A DNA stretch of 64,000 nucleotides from Paenibacillus sp. FSL R7-0273 (GTDB taxonomy: Bacteria > Bacillota > Bacilli > Paenibacillales > Paenibacillaceae): NCBI RefSeq assembly GCF_000758625.1, contig NZ_CP009283.1, positions 4,785,501 to 4,849,500 of the forward strand. Reading direction: 5' to 3'. A program made the position numbers and the translations under genes. The stretch's first letter is position 1; each line of letters opens with the position of its first letter. This document shows, in pieces, positions 25,468 to 36,591 of the stretch. Below the pieces are notes generated by a model. The model did no database searches. It worked only from the letters and a program-made list of their open reading frames with translations, and was not told the DNA's origin.

Positions 25468-26730
25468 CTAGTCTGTTCCCGCATAGGAATGAAGCCCGGC
25501 GATCACCAGATTCACGCCTATCAGGGTAAACATGACCACTAGAAAACCAAGAACGGCAAGCCAGGCCGATCTGCGTCCCTGCCAGCCGCGGGCCAGCCGC
25601 AAATGCAGATAAGCGCTGTAAAACAGCCAGGTTACGAGTGCCCAGACCTCCTTAGGGTCCCAGCCCCAGAACCGGCCCCAGGCAATCTGCGCCCAGATCA
25701 TGGCAAATATCAATGCCCCCAGCGTAAATATCGGAAAGCCGATCGCAATGGCCCTATAAGCAATCTCATCGAGATCATTCTCGTCAATTCCGTCCATTAC
25801 CGGATGGATTGCCTTGCCCAGCGGCCTGCGGACTATTAATCGGAGTATGAAGTACAGGATCAGACCGGATAAAAGCGACCAGATTACGGTATTGAATTTG
25901 CGCCCCGCGTTGACACCATTCATCCAGGAGGGTGCTTCAAACAGCGGCTTTGTGATGCCGAGAAACGGCTGGAAAACCTCGGTTTCGCTCTGGTAAGGTG
26001 CCACAATCGGCGGCATTTTATAACTCACTTTCTCTATTGTACTATCACCCTGCCCGGCGCTGTCAATCGTTACGTTATTGCGGACAAAAACCGATTCGTA
26101 TCCTGCACCGCGGAAGGCAAAGACACTTCCGAGAAACCCAATTATAACAATGATTGAAAAGAGAGTAAATTCAACCAGCCGCTGCTGTTTGCGGTCACTG
26201 GGCGCTTTGCTGTCGAAATTCACAGTACGCAGAAGGTACATCAGTCCGGCGGCAAAGCCTACAGCAAAGAAGGATTCGCCAAGCGCAGCAAGCGTAACAT
26301 GGATATTCAGGTAAATGGATTTCAAGGAAGGAATTAGCGGCTGCACCTCTTGCGGAAATACGGCCGCATAGGCCATCACTATGATCGATACAGGAACCGC
26401 AAACACACCTAGAATGATTTTGCGGTAGATGGCAAAGATTACAGTGAACGCAACCATGATCATCATCGATAGAAAAGTCATGAACTCATACATATTGCTG
26501 ACCGGAATATGGCCTGAGCCGATCCAGCGGGTAATGAAATAGGCCAGATGGCACAGCAGTCCCAGAGAGGAGGCGATAAAAGCAGCTTTGCCCCATCGGG
26601 CGGTATGCTCACCGGGCTTCCTGCCGGACCACCGGCGGCCCATAATGGCAATCGTGAACAGCATAAACGCCCCGCTGTACAAAAAGAAGGCAACGATAAA
26701 CACATCACTGCTGAAATCAAGCAGGCTCAT
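25468..26730 (-). CDS. resC: Cytochrome c maturation protein ResC (CcsA-type)
   Basis: ResC forms with ResB the system II haem export/ligation complex. The 420-residue membrane protein has about eight membrane segments and the haem-binding tryptophan-rich motif AWGRFWGWDPKEVWALVTWL near residues 355-375. The ATG at 26730 overlaps the resB stop by four bases. Last of the three coupled resABC genes. Confidence 0.93.
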   Translation of the reverse strand: MSLLDFSSDVFIVAFFLYSGAFMLFTIAIMGRRWSGRKPGEHTARWGKAAFIASSLGLLCHLAYFITRWIGSGHIPVSNMYEFMTFLSMMIMVAFTVIFAIYRKIILGVFAVPVSIIVMAYAAVFPQEVQPLIPSLKSIYLNIHVTLAALGESFFAVGFAAGLMYLLRTVNFDSKAPSDRKQQRLVEFTLFSIIVIIGFLGSVFAFRGAGYESVFVRNNVTIDSAGQGDSTIEKVSYKMPPIVAPYQSETEVFQPFLGITKPLFEAPSWMNGVNAGRKFNTVIWSLLSGLILYFILRLIVRRPLGKAIHPVMDGIDENDLDEIAYRAIAIGFPIFTLGALIFAMIWAQIAWGRFWGWDPKEVWALVTWLFYSAYLHLRLARGWQGRRSAWLAVLGFLVVMFTLIGVNLVIAGLHSYAGTD

Positions 26731-28415
26731 GCCAGACCTCCCCCGTTGTCCAATGATTTTTCATCGACTATCAGGTCTACCTTCTGCAATAGGGCAGCGA
26801 TTTCGCGCCGGAAGCCGAACCAGTTCTTGCTGGTATGTCCGCCAAGCACCAGCTCCCCGTCCTCTACACACAGCCAGATGCGTCTGTGCTGCCAGTAGAA
26901 GCCCAGCACAAGCCCCAGCATAATAATCCCCGCCCCGGTCCAGACAAACGGCATCGCCCGGTCTACCCGGATATTAAGGTAAGAGGTCGAAGCCGAAAAA
27001 TCAACATCGCCCATATCCTGTACCGTAAGCTCCAGAAAACGCCCGTTTCCGCCCAGCCGGTTATTAATCGCCTGCTGCTGGAACTGCTCCTTATCCACCT
27101 GCTTCGGAAAATAAAAATACTGCTGGCCCTCTTCCGGCAGTCCCGGTCCGGTTATCAGAAACAGGAAGGCCGGAGCATTCGGATACGGAGATTTGGATAC
27201 CGGCTGGCCCTCTTCATTCAGACCAAAGTCCATATACTTTTCTTTGAGGGAAAGGGTATACGGTCCTGACTGAAACACACGCTCCGGGTTGTTCATATCC
27301 AGCTTGAACTTGCCGTAGCCCTCTCCGGTAGCGGCATTCACAAGTTCCGGCTGCACCGAACGAAGCACAGGCGTCAGATCATAATCAAACTGATACGCTT
27401 TCAATCCTTTGTAGCTTAATGGAGAATTAACTCTGATGTCGTGGCTGGCGACCTCTGCAAGCTGAGGCTCACCGGACAGATCTGTGCATTCAGCCGTACA
27501 TTCATAGAGCACCGCCTTAGTCTCATAAAGCTTGGGCAGCACCTTTTTGCCGCGGAACTCCTCCGGCATTTCTTCATCACTGTAAAACTCCACAGTAAAC
27601 TGCTCATTCTTCAGATAATAGGTCGTATCGGGAATTCTCGTGATCTCCCCCTGCTGAAAAGCAAGATGCTGATCCATATTCAGTCCCGGCAGCCCCCTCG
27701 CCAACACGGCAAGCAAAAAAACAATCAGGCCAATATGTATTACATAAGGTCCCCAGCGGCTGAAACGGTGCTTCTCGGCAAGCAGCGCGCCCCCTTCGGT
27801 CCTGACACGGTAGCCCTTCTTCTTCAGCGGCACTGCCAGCGCAGCAACCCAGGCTTCCGGCTCTGCTTCCACCCGTGTTACCAGCACAGCCTTCTGACGG
27901 GTCAGAAACTGGCGGTGCTTGCGCACCTTCTGGCGGGTAAGCGCCTTATACAGCGGCAGCACGCGGTCCAGGCTGCAGATTACCAGCGAAGCTCCGATCA
28001 TGACCAGCAGGGTTACGAACCACCAGGATTCATAGGTGTGCGAAAGGCCGAGTCTATAATATATATTCCCGGCTGTTCCGTACATTTCTTTGTAGTAGGT
28101 TGATGCATCAATATTAAGAAAGGTGCTCTCCTGCGGGAAGATAGTCCCCAGCATGGAGCCAAGCAGTGTAAGCACAATCAGGTAAATGGCTATTTTGACC
28201 GAGGAAAAAAAGTTCCATACCCTGTCAATCACACCCGGATTAACGCGCTGTGAACGGCGGGCAACACCGTCATAGCGCATTTCCAGATTCCCGCCGGCTT
28301 TAAGCTCCCTGTCGTCCAGAGGCTTGCCGCAGGCTTCGCACAGCACAGTTCCAACCGGATTCTGATGGCCGCAGTCGCATTTGGTATTGCTGAACCGTGG
28401 CTCCCGCGGAATCAT
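26727..28415 (-). CDS. resB: Cytochrome c maturation protein ResB with N-terminal zinc ribbon
   Basis: ResB (Ccs1) holds haem and apocytochrome for ligation. The 562-residue protein has three membrane segments near the N-terminal half (about 75-95, 125-150, 220-240) and one near residue 495, with a large outer loop between. Its first 35 residues carry four cysteines at 13, 15, 26 and 29 (CDC, CEAC) in a zinc-ribbon pattern, an extra module not needed for the Bacillus protein. The start overlaps the resA stop by four bases. Confidence 0.92.
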   Translation of the reverse strand: MIPREPRFSNTKCDCGHQNPVGTVLCEACGKPLDDRELKAGGNLEMRYDGVARRSQRVNPGVIDRVWNFFSSVKIAIYLIVLTLLGSMLGTIFPQESTFLNIDASTYYKEMYGTAGNIYYRLGLSHTYESWWFVTLLVMIGASLVICSLDRVLPLYKALTRQKVRKHRQFLTRQKAVLVTRVEAEPEAWVAALAVPLKKKGYRVRTEGGALLAEKHRFSRWGPYVIHIGLIVFLLAVLARGLPGLNMDQHLAFQQGEITRIPDTTYYLKNEQFTVEFYSDEEMPEEFRGKKVLPKLYETKAVLYECTAECTDLSGEPQLAEVASHDIRVNSPLSYKGLKAYQFDYDLTPVLRSVQPELVNAATGEGYGKFKLDMNNPERVFQSGPYTLSLKEKYMDFGLNEEGQPVSKSPYPNAPAFLFLITGPGLPEEGQQYFYFPKQVDKEQFQQQAINNRLGGNGRFLELTVQDMGDVDFSASTSYLNIRVDRAMPFVWTGAGIIMLGLVLGFYWQHRRIWLCVEDGELVLGGHTSKNWFGFRREIAALLQKVDLIVDEKSLDNGGGLA

Positions 28416-28936
28416 GGATCCACCAGCCTTCCGATCTGTGCGTCAAGCGAATCCAGCTCCAACTGCCCGATGTGAATGCTGTCCACTCTGCCTTCAGGGT
28501 TGATGAAAAAGGTCGTCGGCAGCGGAGAAACGCCATAGCTGCGCACTGCATCCCGCCCGGTATCCATAACAACAGGAAATTGGATATCCACCTGCTTGAC
28601 GAAGTTCTCAACAGTCATCTGGTCTTCCCCGACATTGACGCCTACAACAACTACCCCTTGATCCTTCCACTTATCGTACTGTGCCTGCAGGGCAGGCATC
28701 TCCTTCACACAGGGACCGCACCAGGAGCCCCAGAAATTCAGCACGACAGTCTGACCCTTATACTCATCCAGCGTGTGGGTCAGGCCGTCAAGCCCCAGCA
28801 GCTCAAAGGAGGGCGCCTTACTGCCTTCATGCGGTTTGCCGTCTCCGCCAAACACCGAGGTGCCAATGGCATAGCCTCCAAGCAAAAGTATCAGAAACAG
28901 AATTACGATTTGAATCGGCTTTCTCGCTTTGCCCAC
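28412..28936 (-). CDS. resA: Thiol-disulfide oxidoreductase ResA
   Basis: ResA reduces the haem-binding cysteines of apocytochrome c. The 174-residue protein has an N-terminal membrane anchor (about 7-26) and a thioredoxin fold with WCGPC and the EMPALQAQ helix, plus the later cis-Pro in PLPTTFFI. A GTG at 28936 is used. It begins the coupled resABC run and lies about 110 bases after rluB. Confidence 0.94.
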   Translation of the reverse strand: MGKARKPIQIVILFLILLLGGYAIGTSVFGGDGKPHEGSKAPSFELLGLDGLTHTLDEYKGQTVVLNFWGSWCGPCVKEMPALQAQYDKWKDQGVVVVGVNVGEDQMTVENFVKQVDIQFPVVMDTGRDAVRSYGVSPLPTTFFINPEGRVDSIHIGQLELDSLDAQIGRLVDP

Positions 28937-29048
28937 ACGCGAAGCCCCCTTCTGTGACGCAATTCATACACTTAAGTTGTCAGGTGTGAACATCCTATGA
29001 ACATTATACCGAATATTGTCACAGTTTTAGGAGAGGAAAATGTGAACT

Positions 29049-29807
29049 TTATGTGTCTTTGCGTGTTTGGTTAGTCTTCAAGGCGCCTGCCTTGGCGATC
29101 TGCTGGAGATGGTTAATTTCATCCTTGGTCAGGTGGCGGTAGGAGCCGCGCTTGAGATTCTGCAGCAGAATATCGCCGAAGGAAATCCGCTTCAGCCGGA
29201 TAACCGGATGAGAAATCGCCTCGAACATCCGGCGCACCTGGCGGTTGCGGCCTTCGTGGATGGTAATGCTGATGACGGATTCCTTGCTGGCCTCGTCCAC
29301 ATCCTTGTATTCCACTTCTGCCGGTGCGGTCATGCCGTCCTCCAGCTTGATGCCTGCCTTTAGCTTGTCCAGGGCGGTGCCATGCGGAGTACCCTTGACC
29401 GTAGCCAGATACGTCTTCGGCACGTGATGCTTCGGATGGGTCAGCAGATTAGCAAACTCCCCGTCATTCGTCAGCAGCAGCAGCCCTTCTGTGTCATAAT
29501 CCAGCCGGCCTACAGGGTATACCCGCTCCTTGATGCCTTTCAAATAATCCGTTACTACCTTACGGCCCTTATCATCAGATGCGCTGGTGATGACACCTTT
29601 GGGCTTGTTGAACATAATGTAGATTTTATTTTCGCCCCGGATCAGTCTTCCGGCCACTTTAATAATATCCTGCTCGGGGTCTACCTTGGTGCCGAGTGTT
29701 GTTACCAGTTCCCCGTTGACCTCCACTTTACCGGCCAAAATCAATTCTTCACATTTGCGTCTGGACGCAACACCTGCTTGCGCCAAAATTTTCTGTAATC
29801 TTTCCAT
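29049..29807 (-). CDS. rluB: 23S rRNA pseudouridine synthase RluB
   Basis: The 252-residue RsuA/RluB-family enzyme has an N-terminal S4 RNA-binding domain (MERLQKILAQAGVASRRKCE) and the catalytic block PVGRLDYDTEGLLLLTNDG with the active Asp. GRNRQVRRMFE near the end is the other family motif. It sits in the Bacillus order rluB-resA and 20 bases after the amidase gene. Confidence 0.94.
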   Translation of the reverse strand: MERLQKILAQAGVASRRKCEELILAGKVEVNGELVTTLGTKVDPEQDIIKVAGRLIRGENKIYIMFNKPKGVITSASDDKGRKVVTDYLKGIKERVYPVGRLDYDTEGLLLLTNDGEFANLLTHPKHHVPKTYLATVKGTPHGTALDKLKAGIKLEDGMTAPAEVEYKDVDEASKESVISITIHEGRNRQVRRMFEAISHPVIRLKRISFGDILLQNLKRGSYRHLTKDEINHLQQIAKAGALKTNQTRKDT

Positions 29808-29827
29808 TTTCGACTACTCACCTCAGG

Positions 29828-30172
29828 TTAATGATAACCATCAGCGGGATAAATCACAAGTTCATTCCACGGAAAAAAGTTTCCCGGACAAGTTTTACTG
29901 TGCGGCTCGATCAGCAGCGGCGAAATCTGATAGCGTGCCGCCAGCTCAAGAATGAGCTTGCCGGCGGCAAACAGCTGCTCCCGGCGGCCAGGAAGCTGCG
30001 GTATGCTCTCTTCCTCCCCGTAGTTTCCTTCCAGACAGATATGGATGTGGTCCGGATCTGTCAGCAGCGGCGCGGCGTAAATCCCGCCGTCCTTCCCCAC
30101 CCAAAAATCAAATCCCTTGCCGTTTATCGACGGACAGCGGGAATGATGCAGAATAAATCCTTTATATTCCAA
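29828..30172 (-). CDS. Short N-acetylmuramoyl-L-alanine amidase (Amidase_2/PGRP fold)
   Basis: The 115-residue product has the amidase_2 layout: HHS at the first strand, HIHICLEGNY (core strand and metal His) and a C-terminal SKTCPGNFFPW, matching the CPG-FPW end of type 2 amidases, with Cys as third metal ligand. The TTG at 30172 lies about 12 bases after GGAGGGG; the frame is open to 30370 but that part overlaps repeat DNA. No signal peptide is visible, so it is either cytoplasmic or exported by another route. It lies just before rluB. Confidence 0.78.
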   Translation of the reverse strand: MEYKGFILHHSRCPSINGKGFDFWVGKDGGIYAAPLLTDPDHIHICLEGNYGEEESIPQLPGRREQLFAAGKLILELAARYQISPLLIEPHSKTCPGNFFPWNELVIYPADGYH

Positions 30173-30265
30173 CGCATGCCGGCCCCCCTCCGTATTGCTG
30201 CAATAGCATATGATTGGGGGGAGGGCGGGGTGACGGGTTGGTTTTTTAAAATGGGGCTGATCGGC

Positions 30266-30432
30266 GGGGATGGGCTGCAGCCGTAACTGCGGGAAGTTTT
30301 GGACTTCCGGCCGCTGTTGTCTGCAGATTTCCTGATTAAACCGCTGTTCGCGGTAGAAATCTGCAGACAAAGGCGGACGCTAACGCTCCTACAGTTCCAA
30401 AATCCCCTCCGTTACTCCCGCCCATCCGCTGC
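30266..30432. repeat. Long imperfect palindrome in intergenic DNA
   Basis: A 15-bp perfect core (30317-30331 and 30356-30370) extends outward into longer imperfect arms (GATGGGC, GTAAC, TTTTGGA blocks mirrored on the right). A small inner hairpin ACCGC/GCGGT sits at the centre. The form suits a REP- or MITE-like element; no transposase is nearby. Confidence 0.65.
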
Positions 30433-30440
30433 AAAACAAA

Positions 30441-30464
30441 CCCTCACCCCGCTGAGGGTGAGGG
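30441..30464. repeat. Perfect 9-bp-arm hairpin
   Basis: CCCTCACCC and GGGTGAGGG flank a six-base loop just right of the long palindrome, possibly part of the same element. Confidence 0.6.
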
Positions 30465-30690
30465 TAACATGCGGGCAAGCAGCTTGGCTGCGCTTGCCGG
30501 AACCGCGCCGGCAGAGTTAAAGCCCCTCTGCCTGTAAATATAAAAGATAGCAAATTCCAATATTGGGCTGAGTGGCCTGCAAATACATACGGTGATCCAT
30601 ACATAGCCCGTAAAATATGGCAGACGGAGCCCCCCCAATACCTAAGTGGAAATAAGACAACTAAATTACTCTTTTTCAGACAAATCCAGC

Positions 30691-30779
30691 ATTTAGGTGG
30701 AAAAAGCACACTTAGATCATCGAAAAAGCATCATTTTAGCCAAAACAGGCGGAATCAGGTGTCTTTTTTCCAACTAAAT
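30691..30779. repeat. Degenerate inverted repeat with AAGTGGAAA-type motifs
   Basis: ATTTAGGTGGAAAAAGCACAC (30691-30711) has an imperfect inverse at 30759-30779. Related pieces occur at about 30643-30663 and 30786-30840. No protein-like frame is convincing between 30173 and 30974, so the whole 800 bases is taken as non-coding repeat DNA. Confidence 0.55.
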
Positions 30780-30872
30780 CCGGCAAGTGGATGAGGACAC
30801 ACAATGTAAGCGGTTTAAATCCAACTAATTAGTGTGGACTTGCGGGATCTTCCGAAATAAATCTGCCAACAC

Positions 30873-30920
30873 AAAAAACCGGTGCCCGAATACCTGCAAG
30901 TGCAGGTACCCGGACACCAG
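30873..30920 (-). terminator. Terminator after ptsH
   Basis: CTGGTGTCCGGGTACCTGC pairs with GCAGGTATTCGGGCACCGG (a few mismatches), then TTTTTT on the minus strand. Confidence 0.85.
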
Positions 30921-30974
30921 TTTTATTCGTTGCAGTAAGGGTCAGCCCTATGAGCAGGCGGCACTCAGCCGGTC

Positions 30975-31250
30975 TTACTCCTGAACCTCTCCCAGCCCTT
31001 CCTTAACCATAACATCCTGCAGCGCGCTCAGCACTTCCGCGGCCTGTCCGCCTTCGGCAATCAGGCTCAGCGTATCGCCGGGCTCCAGGCCGAGCGACAG
31101 CACGCCGAGAATCGATTTCAGGGTAACCTTCTTGCCGCCGCTCTCCGCGAACACCTCGGTATCCTTAAATTTGGTTGCAGTATTGACCAGAGCTGTCGCC
31201 GGACGGGCATGGATGCCGTCTTCATCGATGATTTTAAATGTCTTTTGCAT
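30975..31250 (-). CDS. ptsH: Phosphocarrier protein HPr
   Basis: HPr carries phosphate from enzyme I to sugar permeases. The 91-residue protein has the active His at residue 14 in GIHARPAT and the regulatory Ser46 in KSILGVLSLG, the HPr-kinase target that links to CcpA. The ATG at 31250 gives the normal N-terminus; the frame is open four codons further. It is unusual in being the last gene of a beta-glucoside operon rather than beside ptsI, and may be a second, operon-specific HPr. Confidence 0.92.
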   Translation of the reverse strand: MQKTFKIIDEDGIHARPATALVNTATKFKDTEVFAESGGKKVTLKSILGVLSLGLEPGDTLSLIAEGGQAAEVLSALQDVMVKEGLGEVQE

Positions 31251-31285
31251 AATAAGCTTCACTCACTTTCTTCTATTGGAATGGT

Positions 31286-33202
31286 TTAGGCCTGCACGGT
31301 GTAGAGCAGCTCCTGCTCCTTCACTGTGGAACGGCCTCCGGGTTTGATGGAGCTGTACTCGGCAATGTTAGTGATAATTACCGGTGTAATGGTGCTGTAG
31401 CCTGCTTTTTCAATCTCTGCGCGGTCGAACTCCATCAGCAGGTCGCCAACGGATACCTTGCTGCCGGCTGTCACTTTCGGCGAGAAATGCAGTCCCTTCA
31501 GCTTCACAGTATCGATACCGATATGGATCAGCATCTCGGCGCCGTTATCGCTGACCAGGCCAATCGCATGTCCGCTCTTTGACAGGGAGAACACCGTACC
31601 GTTGACAGGAGATACTACCCGGCCTTCAGACGGCTGGATCGCAAAGCCCTTACCCATAATTTCTTCAGAGAACGCTGGATCGTTTACTTCGCTCAGCGGT
31701 TTAACTTCACCGGTAATCGGGCTGTAGATATCTTCAGTAACCTTAGCAGCAGCTTCAGCTTCCAGCGCATCAGCAATCACTGCTGAGTTAGAAGAAGTAT
31801 TTGCATTAGCCGTTGCAGCCGGAACCGCTGCTGCTGCAGCTTCAGGCTCGTCTTCAAAGCCCAGAATGTAAGTTACAATGGCTGCCACAACAATACCGAT
31901 TGCAAAGCCGATCACGGAGTAGACAAAGGTTTCACCAATAACCATCGGAATACCGGACAAACCGGCCAGACCGCCGATAACATAAGCTTTTACTTTAAAC
32001 AGGCTCAGGAACGCTCCGCCCACTGCTCCGCCGATCAAAGCGCCGATAAACGGCTTTTTGAAACGCATGTTAACCCCATACATTGCAGGCTCGGTAATCC
32101 CCATCAGCGCCGTCACACTTGTCGAAAGGGCCAATGGCTTCAGCTTGCTGTTTTTCGTTTTCAGGAAGACACCGAAGGTTGCACCGGCCTGGGCAAAGTT
32201 GGCTACCATCATAATTGGAATGATGTAATCATATCCAAGGCTGGCAATGGAGGCGATCATGATCGGAATCAGCGCATAGTGCATACCTGTAATAATCAGC
32301 AGGGACATGGTACCGCCCAGCAGAAGGCCGGCGAACAATCCGGTATTGTTAAACAGCCACGAAATGCCGTCAGTCAGACCGTTACCGATGATAACGCCCA
32401 GCGGACCTACAGCTATCAGGGTCAACGGTACAATTACGAGCAGTGTAACGGTTGGAACAATAATCAGCTTAAGCGAGGCATGTGTAACTTTATCGACTGC
32501 TTTTTCCACATAGGAAGCAAGCCATACCGCAATGATGATCGGAATAACCGACGAGGAATACGTTGCAGCTACAACAGGCAGGCTGGCAAAAGTAACCGGC
32601 TCACCCGCGCCCAGCAGCGTTGTAACCGTCGGATGCAATATAGCGGCACCAATCGCTGCACCGATATACATATTGCTTCCCAGCTTGCGGGCCGCACTGA
32701 CCGCCAGAATGATCGGCAGGAAGTAGAAGGCGCCGTCACCGATAGCCGAAAGAATGACATAGGTTGAACTGGTTGTACCCATCCATCCCGCTGCTACCAG
32801 CAGGGCAATGATCCCTTTGATCATACCTGCGCCGGTAATCGCCGGCAGAATCGGAGTGAAGCTTCCGGAGATGAAATCGAGTATGCTGCTTAGCACATTC
32901 TTTTTCTTCTTGTCTCCGGCATCAGCTGAGGACGAGCTTACTCTTCCCTCGGGAGCGCCCTTCATATTCTTTACCAGCTCGTTATATACGACCGGCACAT
33001 CGTTACCGATGATAACCTGGAACTGGCCCCCGTTGATCATTACACCCATAACGCCATCCGTTTTCTGCAGAGCCGCTTTATCCGCTTTATTGTTATCGTT
33101 AAGGTTAAAGCGTAGGCGTGTCATGCAGTGGGTAACCTGTTCAATATTCTCTTCTCCGCCCACCAGCTTCAATATATCTTTGGAGAGTGCTGTTTTATCC
33201 AT
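31286..33202 (-). CDS. bglP: Beta-glucoside PTS permease, EIIBCA
   Basis: The permease imports and phosphorylates aryl- or beta-glucosides. The 638-residue protein has EIIB (1-90; phospho-Cys26 in HCMTRLRF), EIIC (about 105-455, about ten membrane segments) and EIIA at the C-terminus (about 495-638; His in LIHIGIDTVKLKG). The ATG at 33202 lies nine bases after AAGGAG; the TTG-started frame at 33220 reads through that site. Expression is controlled by the antiterminator site and terminator in the 130 bases upstream. Confidence 0.94.
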   Translation of the reverse strand: MDKTALSKDILKLVGGEENIEQVTHCMTRLRFNLNDNNKADKAALQKTDGVMGVMINGGQFQVIIGNDVPVVYNELVKNMKGAPEGRVSSSSADAGDKKKKNVLSSILDFISGSFTPILPAITGAGMIKGIIALLVAAGWMGTTSSTYVILSAIGDGAFYFLPIILAVSAARKLGSNMYIGAAIGAAILHPTVTTLLGAGEPVTFASLPVVAATYSSSVIPIIIAVWLASYVEKAVDKVTHASLKLIIVPTVTLLVIVPLTLIAVGPLGVIIGNGLTDGISWLFNNTGLFAGLLLGGTMSLLIITGMHYALIPIMIASIASLGYDYIIPIMMVANFAQAGATFGVFLKTKNSKLKPLALSTSVTALMGITEPAMYGVNMRFKKPFIGALIGGAVGGAFLSLFKVKAYVIGGLAGLSGIPMVIGETFVYSVIGFAIGIVVAAIVTYILGFEDEPEAAAAAVPAATANANTSSNSAVIADALEAEAAAKVTEDIYSPITGEVKPLSEVNDPAFSEEIMGKGFAIQPSEGRVVSPVNGTVFSLSKSGHAIGLVSDNGAEMLIHIGIDTVKLKGLHFSPKVTAGSKVSVGDLLMEFDRAEIEKAGYSTITPVIITNIAEYSSIKPGGRSTVKEQELLYTVQA

Positions 33203-33238
33203 CTTGATATGCTCCTTCAATTCCGAGTTTTTTGGAAC

Positions 33239-33300
33239 AAAAAAACCTAAACACCCATAGTATCGCGATAATGCCGCATATACTATTCAGCGTTTAGGTT
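33239..33300 (-). terminator. Antiterminated terminator before bglP
   Basis: AAAACCTAAAC pairs with GTTTAGGTTTT across a loop, ending in T7 on the minus strand. The left arm overlaps the 3' part of the antiterminator site, so the two structures exclude each other. Confidence 0.88.
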
Positions 33301-33323
33301 TTGCCTGCTTAGAGTAACAATCC
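33292..33323 (-). promoter_or_regulatory. LicT-type RNA antiterminator site before bglP
   Basis: Reading GGATTGTTACT ... GGCAAAACCTAAA, the consensus of LicT/SacY-class sites, in the space between licT and bglP. Confidence 0.88.
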
Positions 33324-33332
33324 CGTCTTGCT

Positions 33333-34193
<861 letters not shown>

Positions 34194-34210
34194 TTACGCC
34201 GTCAGAGTAG

Positions 34211-34262
34211 TAAAAAGGCAAAACCAAAACAGGCACTTAATGCCAGCTTCTGGTTTTGCCTG
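34211..34262 (-). terminator. Antiterminated terminator before licT
   Basis: AGGCAAAACCA pairs with TGGTTTTGCCT and ends in TTTTTAC on the minus strand. It overlaps the antiterminator site. Confidence 0.85.
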
Positions 34263-34280
34263 AAGGTTCAGTAACAATCC
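34249..34280 (-). promoter_or_regulatory. LicT-type RNA antiterminator site before licT
   Basis: GGATTGTTACTGAACC ... AGGCAAAACCAGA on the minus strand matches the class consensus. Confidence 0.85.
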
Positions 34281-34303
34281 AGTTTTAGTTTTCCCGTATA
34301 TGC

Positions 34304-34332
34304 ATATTATCACATTGCCTGCAGATTGACAA
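34304..34332 (-). promoter_or_regulatory. Promoter for licT-bglP
   Basis: TTGTCA and TAATAT spaced 17 bases on the minus strand, starting a transcript just before the second antiterminator site. Confidence 0.6.
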
Positions 34333-34340
34333 CAGCATTA

Positions 34341-35826
<1,486 letters not shown>

Positions 35827-35855
35827 TTATTTTATAAGTATGATGCCCGAAAACA

Positions 35856-35932
35856 AGAAAAACCTAAACCGTTAGTAAAGAAATCGCCACCTCCAAAAGG
35901 AGAGGACAAATGCTTTACCATCAGTTTAGGTT
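35856..35932 (-). terminator. Antiterminated terminator before bglH
   Basis: AAAACCTAAACTG pairs with GTTTAGGTTTTTC across a long loop holding its own hairpin. It overlaps the antiterminator site. Confidence 0.8.
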
Positions 35933-35958
35933 TTGCCTGGCCCGGCCAGTAACAATCC
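35923..35958 (-). promoter_or_regulatory. LicT-type RNA antiterminator site before bglH
   Basis: GGATTGTTACTGG ... GGCAAAACCTAAACT on the minus strand; third of three sites in this operon. Confidence 0.86.
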
Positions 35959-36050
35959 ATTAAACGATGCATTTAAGGATTATTCAATTGCTTCTATCCT
36001 AACACAGCAATTCCGGAATTTCAAATTCTTAATTTATCTGGAGCTCCTGA

Positions 36051-36584
36051 CTATCCGAAAACCAGCAGACATACAGCAATGGCGGCGATGAAGCCGACAA
36101 TGTCAGAGAACAGGCCGACCTTAAGCGCATAACGGCCGTTACGGATGCCTACTGCGCCGAAATAGACAGTCAGCACATACAAGGTTGTGTCGGTGCTTCC
36201 CTGAATGGTGGAGGCAATCATGCCGATCAGGGAGTCCGGACCATGAACGCGTATCAGATCAGTTGTATAGGCCAGCGAGCCGGTGCCGGTCAGCGGACGC
36301 AGCAGGCCGAGCGGCAGCACCTCAGGCGGCACACCGAGCCCTTCCAGTGCGGGAGCAATAAAGCCCATCAGGAAATCCAGCGCCCCGGAGGCCCGGAACA
36401 CGCTGATGGCCACAAGCATGCCGACCAGATGCGGAATAATGGCAATTGCAGTCCCGAAGCCGTCTTTAGCCCCTTCTACAAAGGATTCATATACCGGAAC
36501 CTTGCGTGTAAAAGCATACAGCGGGATAAAGGTGATCATGACCGGGATCGCCCAGGCAGAGATGATGCTGATTAGGTGTAACAA
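36051..36584 (-). CDS. spmB: Spore maturation protein B
   Basis: SpmB is needed with SpmA for full dehydration of the spore core. The 177-residue membrane protein has four or five membrane segments and the nucleoside-gate-like block LPLGLLRPLTGTGSLAYTTD. A TTG at 36584 follows GGGTGAG. It is the last gene after dacB and spmA, the Bacillus order. Confidence 0.92.
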   Translation of the reverse strand: MLHLISIISAWAIPVMITFIPLYAFTRKVPVYESFVEGAKDGFGTAIAIIPHLVGMLVAISVFRASGALDFLMGFIAPALEGLGVPPEVLPLGLLRPLTGTGSLAYTTDLIRVHGPDSLIGMIASTIQGSTDTTLYVLTVYFGAVGIRNGRYALKVGLFSDIVGFIAAIAVCLLVFG

Positions 36585-36591
36585 GCTCGGC

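Noticed and set aside
30299..30709. Several short frames in the repeat-rich gap
   Set aside because: They lie across palindromes, have no ribosome-binding sites and read as low-quality protein.
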